From: Ehretia macrophylla
Taxonomy: Eukaryota > Streptophyta > Magnoliopsida > Boraginales > Ehretiaceae
Assembly (NCBI GenBank): GCA_037974665.1
Contig: CM075767.1
Coordinates: 22,779,498 to 22,843,497 of the forward strand
Direction of reading: 5' to 3'
Length of the DNA: 64,000 nt
A model generated the notes under the pieces. The model worked only from the letters and a program-made list of their open reading frames with translations. It was not told the origin of the DNA and ran no database searches. How positions within the stretch are numbered: position 1 is the first letter of the stretch; every line of letters starts with the position of its first letter. The translations under genes were made by a program, and so were the position numbers. Positions 24,206 to 37,297 of the stretch are shown piece after piece.

Positions 24206-24534
24206 AGATCTGATGTGGGCTAAAAATGGTTATATGTGACTTAATTTGATTTGGAATATATGTGCATTCCTTATGAGGAAAGGTGTCATTCAGCAAGGGG
24301 GCACTAAAGGCTATTAACATTGTCATATATTGCTTTTGGCAAATAAAGGAAGGAAAAAATTTGAATTTTGGCATGTTAAGTTTAGTCTCAATGTATGTAG
24401 TCACAAAAGAAAATGGGAAAGAGAATATTTAATTATTCTGTGGTGCTATTCTTCTGTTTTTTGGATTTCTTCTTTTAACAGGAACAAAGGTAGAAGGGAT
24501 TTTGCGTCAATCTACAGGGTGTTTGGAAGTGTAG

Positions 24535-24627
24535 GCTAATGTCGGCCTTGCCATGGGTATAGCAACAACTGAGGTTGCAAAAGAGAGCTCAGACATCATA
24601 ATACTGGATGACAATTTTGCTTCAGTT
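24535..24627 (+). pseudogene. Isolated exon of an ACA-type Ca2+-ATPase
   Basis: A 93-bp block between a splice acceptor (GTGTAG) and a donor (GTAATG from 24628) reads [20 protein letters not shown] then [12 protein letters not shown]. This is the conserved segment just after the TGDGVNDAPAL hinge of plant P2B autoinhibited Ca2+-ATPases, which export Ca2+ from the cytosol. A full gene encodes about 1000 residues; neither the flanking hinge motif nor any other part of the pump is present nearby. Splice signals and frame are intact, but this is a single exon out of context. It lies on the same strand as the lone SAC9-like exon, with E3 between them. Confidence 0.75.
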
Positions 24628-24864
24628 GTAATGTGTACGCCATTCTTTCAATAATGGCTGGTGCTGATTTAAATCACAGATGTTGTATATCTTTTCTAAC
24701 TATCACATGGCTACCTATGGTTGATTGATTCTCCATGAGACTTGTATCTCTGTTGAGCAACATAACAAAGGTTGCCAAGTATGAATTCGTTTTTTTTGTA
24801 GTTTTGCTGTTTCTTGACTCTAGAATGGTGTATATCTTGCTTTAGCAGCCAAATCAAGGATGTG

Positions 24865-25165
24865 ATTAGACCGTTGCAATAAATGATAAAAATTGTTGCA
24901 AAAAGTCTTATAAATTGTTGCTATAGTTATTTAAAACCGTTGCATATAAGAAGATATTCATCATGGAGTTTTTGATGAATATCGTTGCAAAAAGTATCTA
25001 ATGTAATAGTTTTTAACCGTTTCTATTTGTTAGCCAAAAAACCGTTGCAATAGAAATTCGCAACGGAGCTTAAAACAATGGTTAAAAAACCATTACATAA
25101 AATCTTTTGCAACTGTTTTTAACCTTTTCGCAATGGATCTCAAGTGTTGTAATAAGCTCAAAATG
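24865..25165. mobile_element. Subterminal-repeat region, probable CACTA (En/Spm) end
   Basis: Some 300 bp carries many copies, in both orientations, of a short motif (ACCGTTGCAA / TTGCAACGG and variants). It ends GCTCAAAATGTAGTA, close to the reverse of the CACTACA...GAGC ends of plant CACTA elements. Clustered short inverted motifs next to such an end are typical subterminal repeats. The other end and a 3-bp duplication were not found. Confidence 0.38.
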
Positions 25166-27733
25166 TAGTACTACTCTAGTCATTTCAAAACCAAAAAACA
25201 AAAACAAAAATGGTTGTTGTTAATAAGCTAGAATAGTCTTCTCCAATAAAGGCCAAGGTTGTCCCAAAGGATGAATGCAATGACTCAGGTCAAAATGTTT
25301 AAGGGTATCATAATGAGGAAGACCCTCAATTGTGTTTAATAGCCTTCTTTGGTACCACATGTAATGATTACTACCCTATTAATATATATATTGAGCCTAG
25401 ATAACCTGTTTAAAATACTTAAACACGTGTCGATAGTTGTAATGAACTGAAATTAATATAAATTGTACACATATTTCATACAAAATCGTTGTGAAACAGA
25501 ACATCACCATTAAAATGAATGATTTTCACATTCTACACATTTGGGTTTGAATATAGGGAATGTCTTGGAGACTGGTATTTTACTAACACGTCAAGCAATA
25601 TCTAATCTTATAACATTTATTAATTACAGATTTGGCTTTGGTCCACACCTCTATGCATTATTACAAATTACAAACATTTCATTTTAAAATTATAAGATAT
25701 ATTTTCAAGAATAACGATTCAAATCTTTCCATTTCAATACAATGCTTAACAATTCACCTCTAAGTCACTAAAAGACAATGGTGACTAAGAGAGGATTCAG
25801 ATCCATTGTAATAATGATATGAATTCCACTCCGACATTTGTTAGTGTTAAGTTATATGTTAATCTTGTTAGTCATTATTGCATGTGAAAATTTTTTGTTT
25901 GCTAACACTCCAACTCAGGCATTACTAGGGATTGATTAAAGGTGCTCAGATGTTCTGAAGACCGTTAAGGGTAAAAATTAGAGATTAGAACGAACCAATG
26001 AGAAACACTAACATAAAAATAGCAACTTCAAATTTGAAATATTGGTAGTTTATGGACACAATTTTTTACAATATGAAAAAATAATTTTATTTTTTAACAC
26101 AGTAGCTTTCGTGTGTAATCCAGAAGTTATTTGAAACAGCTAAATTGCTTTGGTGACATGAGAAAAATACAGAGTTCTATTCTAAAATTAAAATATATTA
26201 GTTAAGATAGCTAGAATTATTATACTAAAGTTTGTTTTTCAATGTTTGAGGTTTGGAAAGATAGTGAAACTTTTTTGGACCAATAAACTTGATCACCATC
26301 ACTGTTCCAACATATTTAAGATGCAAACCATGCTAAATTAGTCAAGGCTAAGAAAGGGGTAGTAGTGGTGGAGGATAAAGGAAAAGAAGAAGAAGAATGG
26401 GTATAAATTTAACAAAACGAAAAAGAAGAATTGGTTTAAAGTGTATACTAACTAATGGAGTAGTTTGATGTTTTTCCCCCTAAAAGGTGTTTTGAGATTG
26501 TGTTGTGCATATGAGAGAATTATTTATTTTTGAACGGATTTCACTTAGAAGACTAAGGTGACACAAAAAATGGAAAAGGAGGATAAAAAAGTCAAGTTTT
26601 TAAGATAAAAGACGTAAAAGTCAAAAGTCATAAAAATTAGGGATCACTAGTATTATTTACTTTAATTATAATATGATAAAATAGTGAAAAGAGCTGTTAA
26701 CTCCCTGCCTTGACCGAGAAGGGGAAAAGAACAAGAGAGAGAGAATATGGTAACCTCCTGGAAATTGCATCTTGTCCAGGGAAAAGAAAAGTGAGAGAAT
26801 ATGGTAACCTCCTGGAAATTGCATCTTGTCCAGATAATAAATGGTAAGCTCAAAGTATCAATCAGTCGCATATTTGTTTTTTGGTCACTAACAAAAATAA
26901 ACTTTAAAAATTCTATGTATTTTCTTTTAAAAAAAGAGTTAAATATCTATTATTTTTAATTTAAAAGACGAATTAGTCTCCATTAAAAAATAAAATTTAT
27001 GTTAATATAATTCAAAAATTAAGAGGAAAATAGCTTAGGTAGTACACCTCACCCCAACATCCCGGCCTTCACCAAAGCACAAATACTTTGTAAGGCCGTT
27101 AACGAGTGCCTGGCTTATCATAGTTCTTATTGAAATAAAAATTTGAATCGGCCCCTAATCATCCTTCCCTTTCAAACCACAAAAACACACAAAAAAAATG
27201 AAATAACTTAAAATTAAATTTCACTTTGTTATTGTATAGTATTTGTTATAGGTGCACGATCACGTGATACATTGCATGAAATATAAAATTATCTAAGCTT
27301 ATTAGTATAACAGTAATATAAAATAACTTTTTCCTTTCCAAAGTATAAACATTTCATTTTCTTAGTTTATTTAGATTATTTCGTAGTGTTTTGGAAGTCT
27401 CGGTAAGAGAGTTACGCTTATTGGATTATGTGTGGTTCAGGCTTGGTCAAATAGTTTATATTGAAATTTAGAGAGAAAATATTTTTTATATAGGGTCGCT
27501 TGCATCATATTCTGATGTTGAATATGATGCTGAACAACAAGGTTTTCGAGTCAAACATTTCCAGAGACTTAGCGCACCGAGAGTTTTTCTAGCTATAAAA
27601 TTTTAGTTACTGAGTTATTGAAATTTGATTAAAAGTGTTATTCAATAAAAATTATTAATTGTTTACATTGACATGCCAGAGGTATTTTAAAAAAAAAATT
27701 GAGAGTAATGTTGGACTTCTAAACTAATAGAAA
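25166..27733. other. No gene seen
   Basis: AT-rich intergenic DNA. It includes a 54-bp-period tandem pair (26737-26779 and 26791-26833; core GAATATGGTAACCTCCTGG). The 69-codon minus frame at 26662-26871 only reflects that duplication. Confidence 0.65.
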
Positions 27734-28690
27734 TGATACGAACCACGCCAACATGCGACGTGATCCAACACCAAATATGGTAAACGACCCCAAGACCTTT
27801 CAAAAATGGATGGAACCGAGACCCTATTCTTAGCAAAACTAGAACCTTGGTATGGTGAAGATGCCACAAACGAGGATGGAAAACCCATTTGATAAGTCAA
27901 GATTGAACGCCACAAGAATTATCTTGATAAGTTCGAAGAGTTTCTTGAAGAACTCAAAGGAGAATATTCTCACAAGTTTTATGAATCAAAATTGTCTAAC
28001 TTTATTATCACAAAAAAAGAGCCTTATATAGGCAATAACAAATAAGTATCCTGCTTGGAAAAGGACTCCTAAACCCTAGCCCAAGTAGGAAAAACGTGAA
28101 TAGTAACTAGGTCAAAAGAAATAAACTTGGAGACCAAGAAAAGACTCCTATTAACTATTCATATGAATAGTAACATAAATAGTAACTAAAAAGGAAGCAA
28201 ACTTGCAGCCCAAGAAAAGCTCATTTCTAGTGTGAACACCTAATCTTGCAGCCCAAGAAAGTCTTTTTCCTAGTGTGAACACCTAAATTCGTTCATAGGG
28301 AATTAAACTATAATAGAAACTGAAACTAGGAGAGAATTACAAAGAAATCAAATCTTGACTAAATCTTCGAATTTTCTTGAAACTTCTTGAAGAATCTTGA
28401 AGTTCTTGAATCTTGAAAATAGAATATTGACTTGAATCTTTGCTGGAAAATTCGCCCAAATGGTTCAATGAATGTGGATGCCTAATTGGCTTTCTTGTGG
28501 ATCTACTTGGAAGAGTAACACCAGCCTTTCTTCATCTCTACTAGCCAACACGCTTTCCTCTTGTTGTAGAACTTTCTGAATCAAATTATTCAGCTCTTCC
28601 TTGAACCTTTTAGCACGAGCTCTTGTCACTGGACCAACTGACACTTTCATTGAATCTGGAACATTCCTAGCAGCCTTGATGTCCTCATCA
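27734..28690 (-). mobile_element. 3' end of a Ty3/gypsy-like element
   Basis: The minus-strand frame 28650-28465 encodes VGPVTRARAKRFKEELNNL, typical of the short tail after the pol region of many plant gypsy elements. Downstream comes a long LTR-like stretch with a TATA-type CCTATATAAGGC near 28030. It ends ...GTTCGTATCA (plus-strand TGATACGAAC at 27734). The 5' part is missing beyond about 28690, and no partner LTR is visible. Confidence 0.5.
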
Positions 28691-29192
28691 AGAAGGATAT
28701 TTTTGTTAAAAAAAATAAAAGAAAAATAGATTCTAGCATGAAATTAAAACAGTTTCACAAAAGCTGTTTTTGAAAGCTTCATATTTTTTTACTTTTTTTT
28801 AACTTTAAATTTTACTTAAAAGATCTTTAAAAAATATATTAAACATACTAATTTCAATTTTTAAATGAGTAAATGTCACTGGTGGTCTTATATGTTTGGA
28901 GATTTTGACATTTTGATCCGGATCTTTCAAAATGATCATTTTCGTCCTTAATATATTTTAAATGTGACGCTATTGATCGAGCTAATTTAAACTGTGAACT
29001 TTTTAACATTTTTAACACGTGAAAAGGTCAAGTTTATGAAAGTAAAGGACGGAAAAATTAAAAGTTATAAAAGTAAGGAACTTTTTAACATTTTTAATCA
29101 TCTTTATAGATTTTTTTTTCTTTTCTTTTCTGGGTATGTTTTCTGTGTATGAATGATTAGAATCTTGGTGATCTTACTTTGTGATATTCAAG
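28691..29192. other. No gene; start of unit B homology near 29100
   Basis: Homology to unit C intron 1 begins around 29100 (TTTATAGATTTTTTTTTC), so the unit B breakpoint lies in TNL intron 1. Nothing else is recognised. Confidence 0.6.
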
Positions 29193-32096
29193 GACGAAGC
29201 ATCATGTATATCGAAGATAGTTGAAGAGATCTTCAGTAAATTGCTCCCAGAACCTTCCACAGAAGGTCTTGTGGGAATGGAATCTCGCATGATGGAACTA
29301 AGTTCATTGATGTTTAAGGAGCCCAACGCCGTTCGTTTTGTGGGGATTTGGGGTATGGGGGGCATTGGGAAAACAACGATTGCGTGAGCTATCTTTTATA
29401 ATTTCATTCGTAAATTTGAAGCAAGTTGTTTTCTTCAAGACGTGAGTAAGAAACGTGATATGGTGGATTTGCAAAAGATTCTCCTCTCGAAAGTTCTAAA
29501 CTTGGAAGATATAAAAATAAGTAATGAACATGAAGGATGCAGAATGATAGCGGATCATCTTCGGTTTAAAAAAGTTCTACTGGTTCTCGATGATGTAAAC
29601 AATTTACATCAAGTAAAATCATTGGCAGGAAAGGAGAAGTGGTTTGGTTGTGGCAGTAGAATTATCATAACAACAAGAGATAGACACTTGTTGAATAAGG
29701 TAGATGACATCTATGAAGCTCACTTGCTGTCTAACAGTGATGCTCTTCAACTCTTTTGTTGGCACGCCTTTGAGCAGAACCATCCAGATAAAGATAATGG
29801 TGATCTTTCGGATTGGGTTGTGAGTTGTGCGCATAGGCTTTTAGCTCTTAGAGTGTTGGGTTCTCATTTATGTGGACGAAGAATAGATGTTTGGAAAAGT
29901 ACACTTGATAGATTGAAAGTTGATGCAGAAAAAGATATTGTTGACGTTCTTAAAATTATCTTTGATGGATTGAGTAATATTCAGCAAAATATATTTCTGG
30001 ATATTGCATGTTTTTACAGAGGATGGGAAGAAGATGATATGAAAAAAAGACTTCATAGTCGTGATTTCCACCCTGTGGAAGGCATCACTGTTCTTATTCA
30101 AAGATTACTCATACATAGATGGTTTGGACAAATTCAGATGCATGATTTGATTGAAGAAATAGGTCAAGATATTGTTCGACTAAAAGGCAATAAGGAGCCT
30201 CGAAGTTACAGTAGACTATGGACTCATAAAGATATATATGATACACTAATAGATAACACGGTTAGATCTCTAACAAAACTAAAAGTTCTTACCATTTTCT
30301 TTGCTTTTCTCTTTCTTTATCCAATATATTTATAGTCTATACACAAGAAAGCCATTTGATATCATGTTTAATAAATATAAATGCATATTTTGAGAATGTA
30401 TCATCATCAAAACCAACGTTTCAATTGGGTATGTATTTTGGACACAATTAAAAATGTCCATTTAATTTATACAATTAAAAATGTCCATTTCGGACCTCCA
30501 AAAGCAGGTCGAAACACCTCGTTTATCTTAAACTACATTTTAAAGCTGTAAGAAGATAAGTTTCCTCATTTTCAATGTACACCAAACACCTTTGATTAAT
30601 CTTCTGCTTCTGCCTCTTATGTTTTCCATTCCAATTTTCTTATATGATTTGAGTTATTGCTAGCATATCTATTTTCTTCTAGACAACGAATCATTAATTT
30701 AATATTCCAGACAATGATGTATCAAGCTTATTGAATTAAAAGTAATGGAACTTCAACAAATTAAGTTATATGTGATCTTGAACTATGAATTGACACTCAT
30801 TTTATATTTCATCTATCTTATTTTACATTTTATTTCTTTATTCAATTATTCTATCGTTTTCATTTGGTTTTATTGCAATTTTAAAATTGTTTTCTTTCTG
30901 CTCTAACCAAAGGCACTATTACTATCATAACAATGCTTATTTGTAGGGGACAGCCGAAGTTGAAGCCTTGGTACTATGAAATTACAGATATCATGACATC
31001 GTATGATTTGACCCTCACTTTATATCTTATCTATTTTATTTTGAAATAAAAAAGTAAATTTAATTATCCATCATAACAATGTTTGTTTGTAGGCGAAAGA
31101 CTTAAGCAAAAGAGCGTTGAGAAAAATGAACAAGCTAAGGCTACTCGATCTTCTTACAAAGGAGAGCAAGTTTTCTGGAGACTCTATATATCTGCCTAAC
31201 ACATTGCAGTGGCTTAGGTGGCGTGGTTACCCAGACAAATATTTACCAAAGGACTTTCAACCAATAAATCTTGTTCATCTTGATTTGTCTTATAGCTCAA
31301 TTGTAGAAAGTCCAGACGTTTCTGGCATGCCAAACTTGGAGGTATTAGATCTTGAGAATTGCCATGAGTTGTTAGAAGTCCATCCATCCATTGGAGTTCA
31401 CAAGAGCCCAGATGGTGATGAAGTTGTCCTTTGCTCTGATTCACAACAACTTCCATTGAAACGGAAAAGAGTAGAGTATCATGGTACTTCAAAGAATGTC
31501 AACATGTTTTCTACTTTACTCAGTCTACCCTCGTTACGAACACTTGAAGCGCTACCAGAGCTTCCATCGAGTATAAAGAAGCTTCTTCTAGATTCTTGTA
31601 CATCATTGACAAGGATTCCAAGCCTAGTAGATCTACTCGGAAAGTGTAAAGATCTTCAACACTTATCACTTGTAGGTTGCGAGCAACTTTTCAAATACCC
31701 TGTATGTTACTTTCTCTATATCTCGTATGTTTGTGATCGAGCATAAGATGGCAGCTAACAATGTGGCTTTTTGTTGTATGTACGTACATGAAGAAGAGGG
31801 GATCTGCAACTATCGTCATGGAGGAAACGCTACAAGTTCATCTTCCACCTCAGTTTCTCCTCGCTTTTTGGGATTGGGTACTCTTTCACACACACTCTCT
31901 CTATATATATGTATATATATATGACATGACAACTAACAGTATTATTTTTTTTCCCTCTTTTTTTTGGTATGCTCATTATAAAGCGGTATGTGTCAAACGT
32001 CTTATGTACTAGACAGGAAGTGCTGCAAGTTTATCTTCTACGGGCAGAAATTCCATATTGGTTATATCAAAGTAGATGGGGTCAAGTAGGAGTTAC

Positions 32097-32283
32097 TGTT
32101 AGCGTATGTAATATGTAATTTTGTACTACATAGTTGTACTATTTACCATAGTTATTCGTTATGACTTGGGCACCAAGTCACTCTAAGCCTATATAAAGGC
32201 AGCTTGTATAGTTTGTAATATACAACTTTCATATAATAAAATTTGTATACTTTTCTTGCTCATGTCTCTATTTAATCTCGACA
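32097..32283 (+). repeat. 5' LTR of E4
   Basis: 187 bp with CTATATAAAGG as TATA box near 32190. Confidence 0.93.
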
Positions 32284-32753
32284 TGGTATCAGAGCTACCA
32301 TCCTGGTAGCCTGTGCCACTGTTATCATATCTTCTCTATTGTCTCAATTTTTCGCAATCAAATATCGCAAAAATCGTATTCAGTTTGTCTGTTTTGGGTC
32401 TTATCGATATTTTATTTTCCCCATCTCGGGTCACGCGCCACATCACAACCTAGAGCTCGTCACAAGGAGTCCAGCGGTATAAAAATTGCCCAAAACGGAC
32501 GTCGGATGCGCCCTCACACTCCTTCCAAAGTCCCGTCATACATCAGACTTTGCATACATCAGCCATCCAGTCAGCACTGACATCAGTTGTTGTGCGTCCA
32601 GTCATCTGCCAGCTCATTTTTTTGCCACGTCAGCGGAGTTCAAAAAAAAAAAACGACTAGACCCTACCCCACGTTTTTCGACGTCCTGAATTCATTTTTG
32701 CAATTCGTTTTCTGAAATTCTCACTCTAAATATCAGTCTTCAGCCTCTCAATT

Positions 32754-35700
32754 ATGGATGCCTTAAACACACATGCCACATCTCACTCATCTCCAAAGGA
32801 GTGCAAGTATTGCCATCTCTCTGGTCACTCTCTCTTGCATTGCCCTACTCGTAAGTGTTTCTTTTGCCAGAAAATTTGCCCGGGTCATTATCTACATGAG
32901 TGTCATTACAATCCCAACAAACATTCTCCAGGAAATCAACTAAAGGATGGTTCTTTCATGGCTCAGATTACATCAGACACCTCATTTTATTCTCTAATTG
33001 TCCCCACCATAGAGGAATCTCCTGTTCCCCTCCTGGATTCTCATTCCCCATCTCTATCAATTGTCGACCTCCAAGAACTCAGTAAACAGGTTTTAGCTCA
33101 GTCTAATCCCCTTTTTTCCACTACTCTATCAACCACACTTGGTAAGTCCTCCTGGTTCTTTGACTCTGCCTGCTCTAATCATATGTCTTTTGATTCTTCT
33201 TGCTTAATTAATAAAATCATCACCACTTTACACCCTCTATTTATACCGCCGATGGTACATCTATGCCTGTAAGTCATATAGGCTCTGTTTCAACATCTCA
33301 TGCTTCATTTCCAGATACTTATCTTGTTCCTAAACTTACCCTTAACCTTGTCTCTGTCGGTCAATTGTGTGAACTTGGTCTAACTGTCACTTTTTCTTCT
33401 TCTGGTTGTCGTGTGCAGGACCTTCAGACAGGACAGACTCTTGGAATAGGCCGAAAGGTTGGACGACTTTTTGAACTTGTTAGTCTACATCTTCCTTCTC
33501 ACCTTAGTACTGCCATATCAGTCACCGCCTTATCAGGCTCTTCTTCTCTTCACTTATGGCACTCTCGATTAGGTCATGCATCTTTAGAGAAATTGCAATC
33601 TTTAGTATCTAGTGGCGTACTTGGGCAACCCTCTATGAACCCTTTTGATTGTTTGTCATGTCATCTTGGGAAATAACCTGTTTTACCTTTCCATAAAAGT
33701 GACTCTTCTTCTATTGCATGTTTTGACTTGGTTCACTCTGATATTTGGGGTCCTTCTCCTACCCCTACTATGGGAGGATCTCGGTACTTTGTGATCTTTG
33801 TCGATGACTTTTCTAGATTCACCTGGATTTACCTCATGCATCATATGTCTGATTTACCTTGTATCTATTCGGATTTTACTGCTATGGTTTTTACCCAAAT
33901 TAAACAACGTATTAAGATCCTCCGTATCGATAATGCCATGGAGTACAAAGAGTCCACCATCCTTAACCTCTTCCGTCAACATGGAACCATTTCCCATCGT
34001 TCTTGCCCCAATACCTCTAAATAAAATGGGCGTGCCGAGCGAAAACACAGACATATTCTTGATATCACTCGTACATTTCTTATATCTGCCTCATGTCCTG
34101 AGCGCTTCTGGGGGGAAGCTGCTCTTACTGCTGTCCATGTCATTAACCGTCTCCCTTCACCTGTTATTAATAACAGTACCCCTTATGAATGCCTCTATGG
34201 ATATCTGCCTACCTATGATCATCTTCATGTCTTTGGTTGTGCATGTTTTGTCTCACTTCCTTCCCAAGAACGTACCAAACTTGAACCTCGAGCTCGATTA
34301 TGTTGTTTCTTAGGGTATGGTATTGAACACAAGGGATATCGGTGTTGGGATCCACTATCCAAACGTCTTCGAGTCTCTCATCATGTGATTTTTTAGGAGA
34401 ATAAGACGTTTTCCTCCCTCTCACCTTTTTCCCTACCTCATGCTATCTGTACTCCATATTTTACAGACCCTTCTTTCTTCTTATTCCCCGATGATGACAG
34501 TGACACAGGTACACCTACAGGACTTGATGATCCACCTGACATGGCTTTTCCTACAGAGACTATCCCACCTGATGGGTCCGTAGCTGATGATAAGTCCTCT
34601 TCTGCTACTTCCCATTCTATTTCCCCTGAGTCATCTATTCGTCGGTCCACACGGGTAAGATCAGTTCCCTCTCATCTCCTTGATTATCACTGCTTTTCTA
34701 CTATTCTTTCTCTTCATGAGCCTCAAACTTATTGTGAGGCCAGTTCTGACCCTCTATGGCAGCAAGCTATGTCTGATAAGTTGCAGGCCTTGGAACATAA
34801 ACATACTTGGGATTTAGTTGACCTTCCTGCTGGTAAAAATGCTATGGGATGCAAATGGGAGTACAAAATCAAGACTCAGTCTGATGGGTCCATAGAACGG
34901 TACAAGGCTCGTTTGGTGGCGAAAGGGTTCACTCAGGAGTATGGTATTGATTATGAAGAAACTTTTGCCCCAGTTGCTCGTCTCACCTCTGTTCGGTCTC
35001 TTGTTGCTATTGCTGTAGTTAAACAGTGGAAGTTATTTTAGATGGATGTCAAGAATGCTTTCCTTAATGGTGATCTTACTGAAGAAGTCTTCATGAAACC
35101 TCCTCCAGGCTACCATCATCCTCCTCACAAGGTGTGTCGACTTCGTCGTGCTCTTTATGGCCTTAAGCAAGCTCCTCGTGCATGGTTTTCTAAGTTCAGC
35201 TCTGTTATCACTGAGTTTGGTTTCACTTCAAGTGCTCATGACTCTGCACTCTTTATTCGTCGGTCTGGCTCCGGTGTGATTCTATTGCTTCTTTATGTAG
35301 ATGATATGATTATCACTGGAGATAACTTGGTTGGTATTTCTGATCTCAAGCAATTTCTTGGTCAACACTTTGAGATGAAAGATCTCGGTCAGCTTACTTA
35401 TTTTCTGGGCATAGAAGTATCATCTGATTCTACTGGCTATTATCTTTCTCAGGCCAAATATTCCTCAGATCTCTTAGCTCGTGCTGGTCTTACTGATGCA
35501 AAGACTGCTTCTACCCCTCTTGACCCAAATATTCGTCTCACTCCCATGGATGAGACCCCTCTTCAGGATGCATCTTTGTATCGATAGCTTGTTGGAAGTC
35601 TCATGTATCTTACTGTTACTCGGCCTGACCTTGCTTATGTTGTTCATTTGGTTAGTCAGTTCATGTCCGCTCTTCGTACTACTCACTATGCAGCTGTCCT

Positions 35701-36247
35701 TCATATTCTTCATTATATCAAGGGTATTTTATTTCATTGTCTCTATTTTTCCACCGGCTCATCATTAGTTCTTCGGGGATATTCTGATGCAGATTGGGCT
35801 GGTGATCCTATAGATCGTCGTTCTGTGACTGGATACTATTTTCTCCTCGGTGATTCTCTTCTTTCTTGGCGAAGCAAGAAGCAGACAGTTGTTGCTCGCT
35901 CAAGTACTGAAGCTGAATATCGTGCTCTTGCTGATGCCACTCAAGAGGTCATATGGCTTCGTTGGCTTCTTGCTGATATGGGTACTCCTCAATCTTCTAG
36001 CACCACTATGCATTGTGATAATCAGAGTGTTATCCAGATTGCTCATAATGATGTCTTTCATGAACGCACCCGTCATATTGAGTGTGATTGTCACTTCATT
36101 CATCAACATGTTGCTCTTGGGACTCTTCAGCTTCAATACATCACCTCTGCTGCTCAACTTGCTGATCTCTTCACCAAAGCTCATCCCCCAGGTCGTCTTC
36201 AGGATTTGATACCCCATCTCAAGTTTGTGTCCTTTACACCACCTTGA
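32754..36247 (+). pseudogene. E4 polyprotein lacking the gag capsid domain
   Basis: The first frame (32754) opens directly on two zinc-knuckle-like clusters (CKYCHLSGHSLLHC and CFFCQKICPGHYLHEC); the usual copia capsid domain is absent. Then follow a protease with FDSACSNHM, GAG-pre-integrase (LWHSRLGHA), integrase (about 33700-34400), RT with intact YVDD (about 35297), and RNase H to 36247. Breaks: a one-base frame change near 33240, stops at 33674, 34022, 34396, 35039 and 35585. Four of the five stops stand where the family has Gln (CAA/CAG), so single C-to-T changes explain them. Otherwise conservation is high, in keeping with the young LTRs. Confidence 0.88.
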
Positions 36248-36260
36248 GCTTGAGGGAGGG

Positions 36261-36461
36261 TGTTAGCGTATGTAATATGTAATTTTGTACTACATAGTTG
36301 TACTACTATAGTTGTACTATTTACCATAGTTATTCGTTATGACTTGGGCACCAAGTCACTCTAAGCTTATATAAAGACAGCTTGTATAGTTTGTAATATA
36401 CAACTTTCATATAATAAAATCTGTATACTTTTCTTGCTCATGTCTCTATTTAATCTCGACA
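36261..36461 (+). repeat. 3' LTR of E4 with a 14-bp internal duplication
   Basis: 201 bp; differs from the 5' LTR by a tandem repeat around TAGTTGTACTA near 36297 and three substitutions. Confidence 0.93.
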
Positions 36462-37168
36462 GTTACTTTATCTCCATCTTGGTATAATTTTAAACTTCTA
36501 GGATTCGCTTTATGTGCTAACACTGACTCCCTCAATTTCGAATTGTCTACTTGTAATGGTCCGGTGTCCTTACATGGTGATTATAATTCTCCCTGGGAAA
36601 GACCAATTGTTACTGCCTTTTTCTATATACCAATTGGTACAATTTGAAGTGACAGAGATTTGTGGAAAGACCAAAATGACTCTTTCCTATTTGAGGTTTC
36701 TAATGCTCGATGGAATGATGCATTTGATCATTTCTCATGGGGAATCCATTTAGTGTATGAAGGTGAAGTTGATAAGGATGTTAGTGATCTCATCATTACG
36801 AACCACAACTGTCCAATGCGACAGTACGAGGGTGCGAGATTGAAAGTTTGTGTTGCAGCAAGGAGTCATGAGGAGAAAGAGGTAGTCCCTGCAATACCCA
36901 ACACACCTACTACTTCTAACAAGCCAAGATTTAAACTCTTTGGTAGATATATATAGATATGGATTGTTACTTCATCTCTGGCGATTTTTGTTTGGTTACA
37001 ACTAATTAACTAAATGCTCTTTTGAAAGAGAGATTGTACAGTAGAGAATTTTTTTTTTTTTGGTCATATACAGTAGAGGATAAAAGAACAGGTCTTTTTT
37101 TTTTTTTTCTTTTTTGCTTTAAATGATTGTGACTTCTTCGCATACCAAATATATAACATTTCACATAT

Positions 37169-37169
<1 letters not shown>

Positions 37170-37206
<37 letters not shown>
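37170..37206. repeat. (TA)n tract at a duplication junction
   Basis: The left side matches the 3' flank of the TNL gene (compare 995-1019). The right side matches the end of TNL intron 5 (compare 53105-53140). The tract is the join between the first and second C-JID exons of unit B. Confidence 0.8.
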
Positions 37207-37207
<1 letters not shown>

Positions 37208-37297
37208 CGTAGCAACTAACAGTATTGCTTTTTTCATATTTTTTTTGGTATGCGCATTATAAAGCGGCGTGTATCAAAAGTCTTATGTACTAGATAG

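Larger units (their letters stand above)
32097..36461 (+). mobile_element. Ty1/copia element E4, short and young, inside TNL-B
   Basis: LTRs 32097-32283 (187 bp) and 36261-36461 (201 bp), both TGTTAGCG...CTCGACA. Exact target duplication GTTAC (32092-32096 and 36462-36466). Primer site TGGTATCAGAGC directly after the 5' LTR and polypurine tract GAGGGAGGG before the 3' LTR. Apart from a 14-bp tandem duplication in the 3' LTR, I count three substitutions (near 98% identity), the youngest insertion here. Total 4365 bp. Confidence 0.96.
29193..36956 (+). pseudogene. TNL immune receptor pseudogene (unit B), no TIR exon, C-JID split by E4
   Basis: By comparison with TNL-C: exon 2 (NBS) 29193-30260, exon 3 from 30947, exon 4 (LRR) 31093-31701, exon 5 31797-31877, exon 6 (C-JID) 32017-32096 plus 36467-36956. 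The P-loop GMGGIGKTTIA, kinase-2 VLLVLDDV, RNBS-B GSRIIITTR and MHD motif QMHDLIEEIG are present; the GLPLAL box is degraded (HRLLALRVLG). Breaks: TIR exon 1 absent, TGA at 29385 just after the P-loop, TGA at 30977 in exon 3, two in-frame LRR deletions, the E4 insertion with TSD GTTAC, and TGA at 36645. No full receptor can be made. Confidence 0.88.

Noticed and set aside
29181-30335. TNL-B NBS as an intact NBS-only gene
   Set aside because: The in-frame TGA at 29385 right after the P-loop and the missing TIR exon rule out an intact product from this start.
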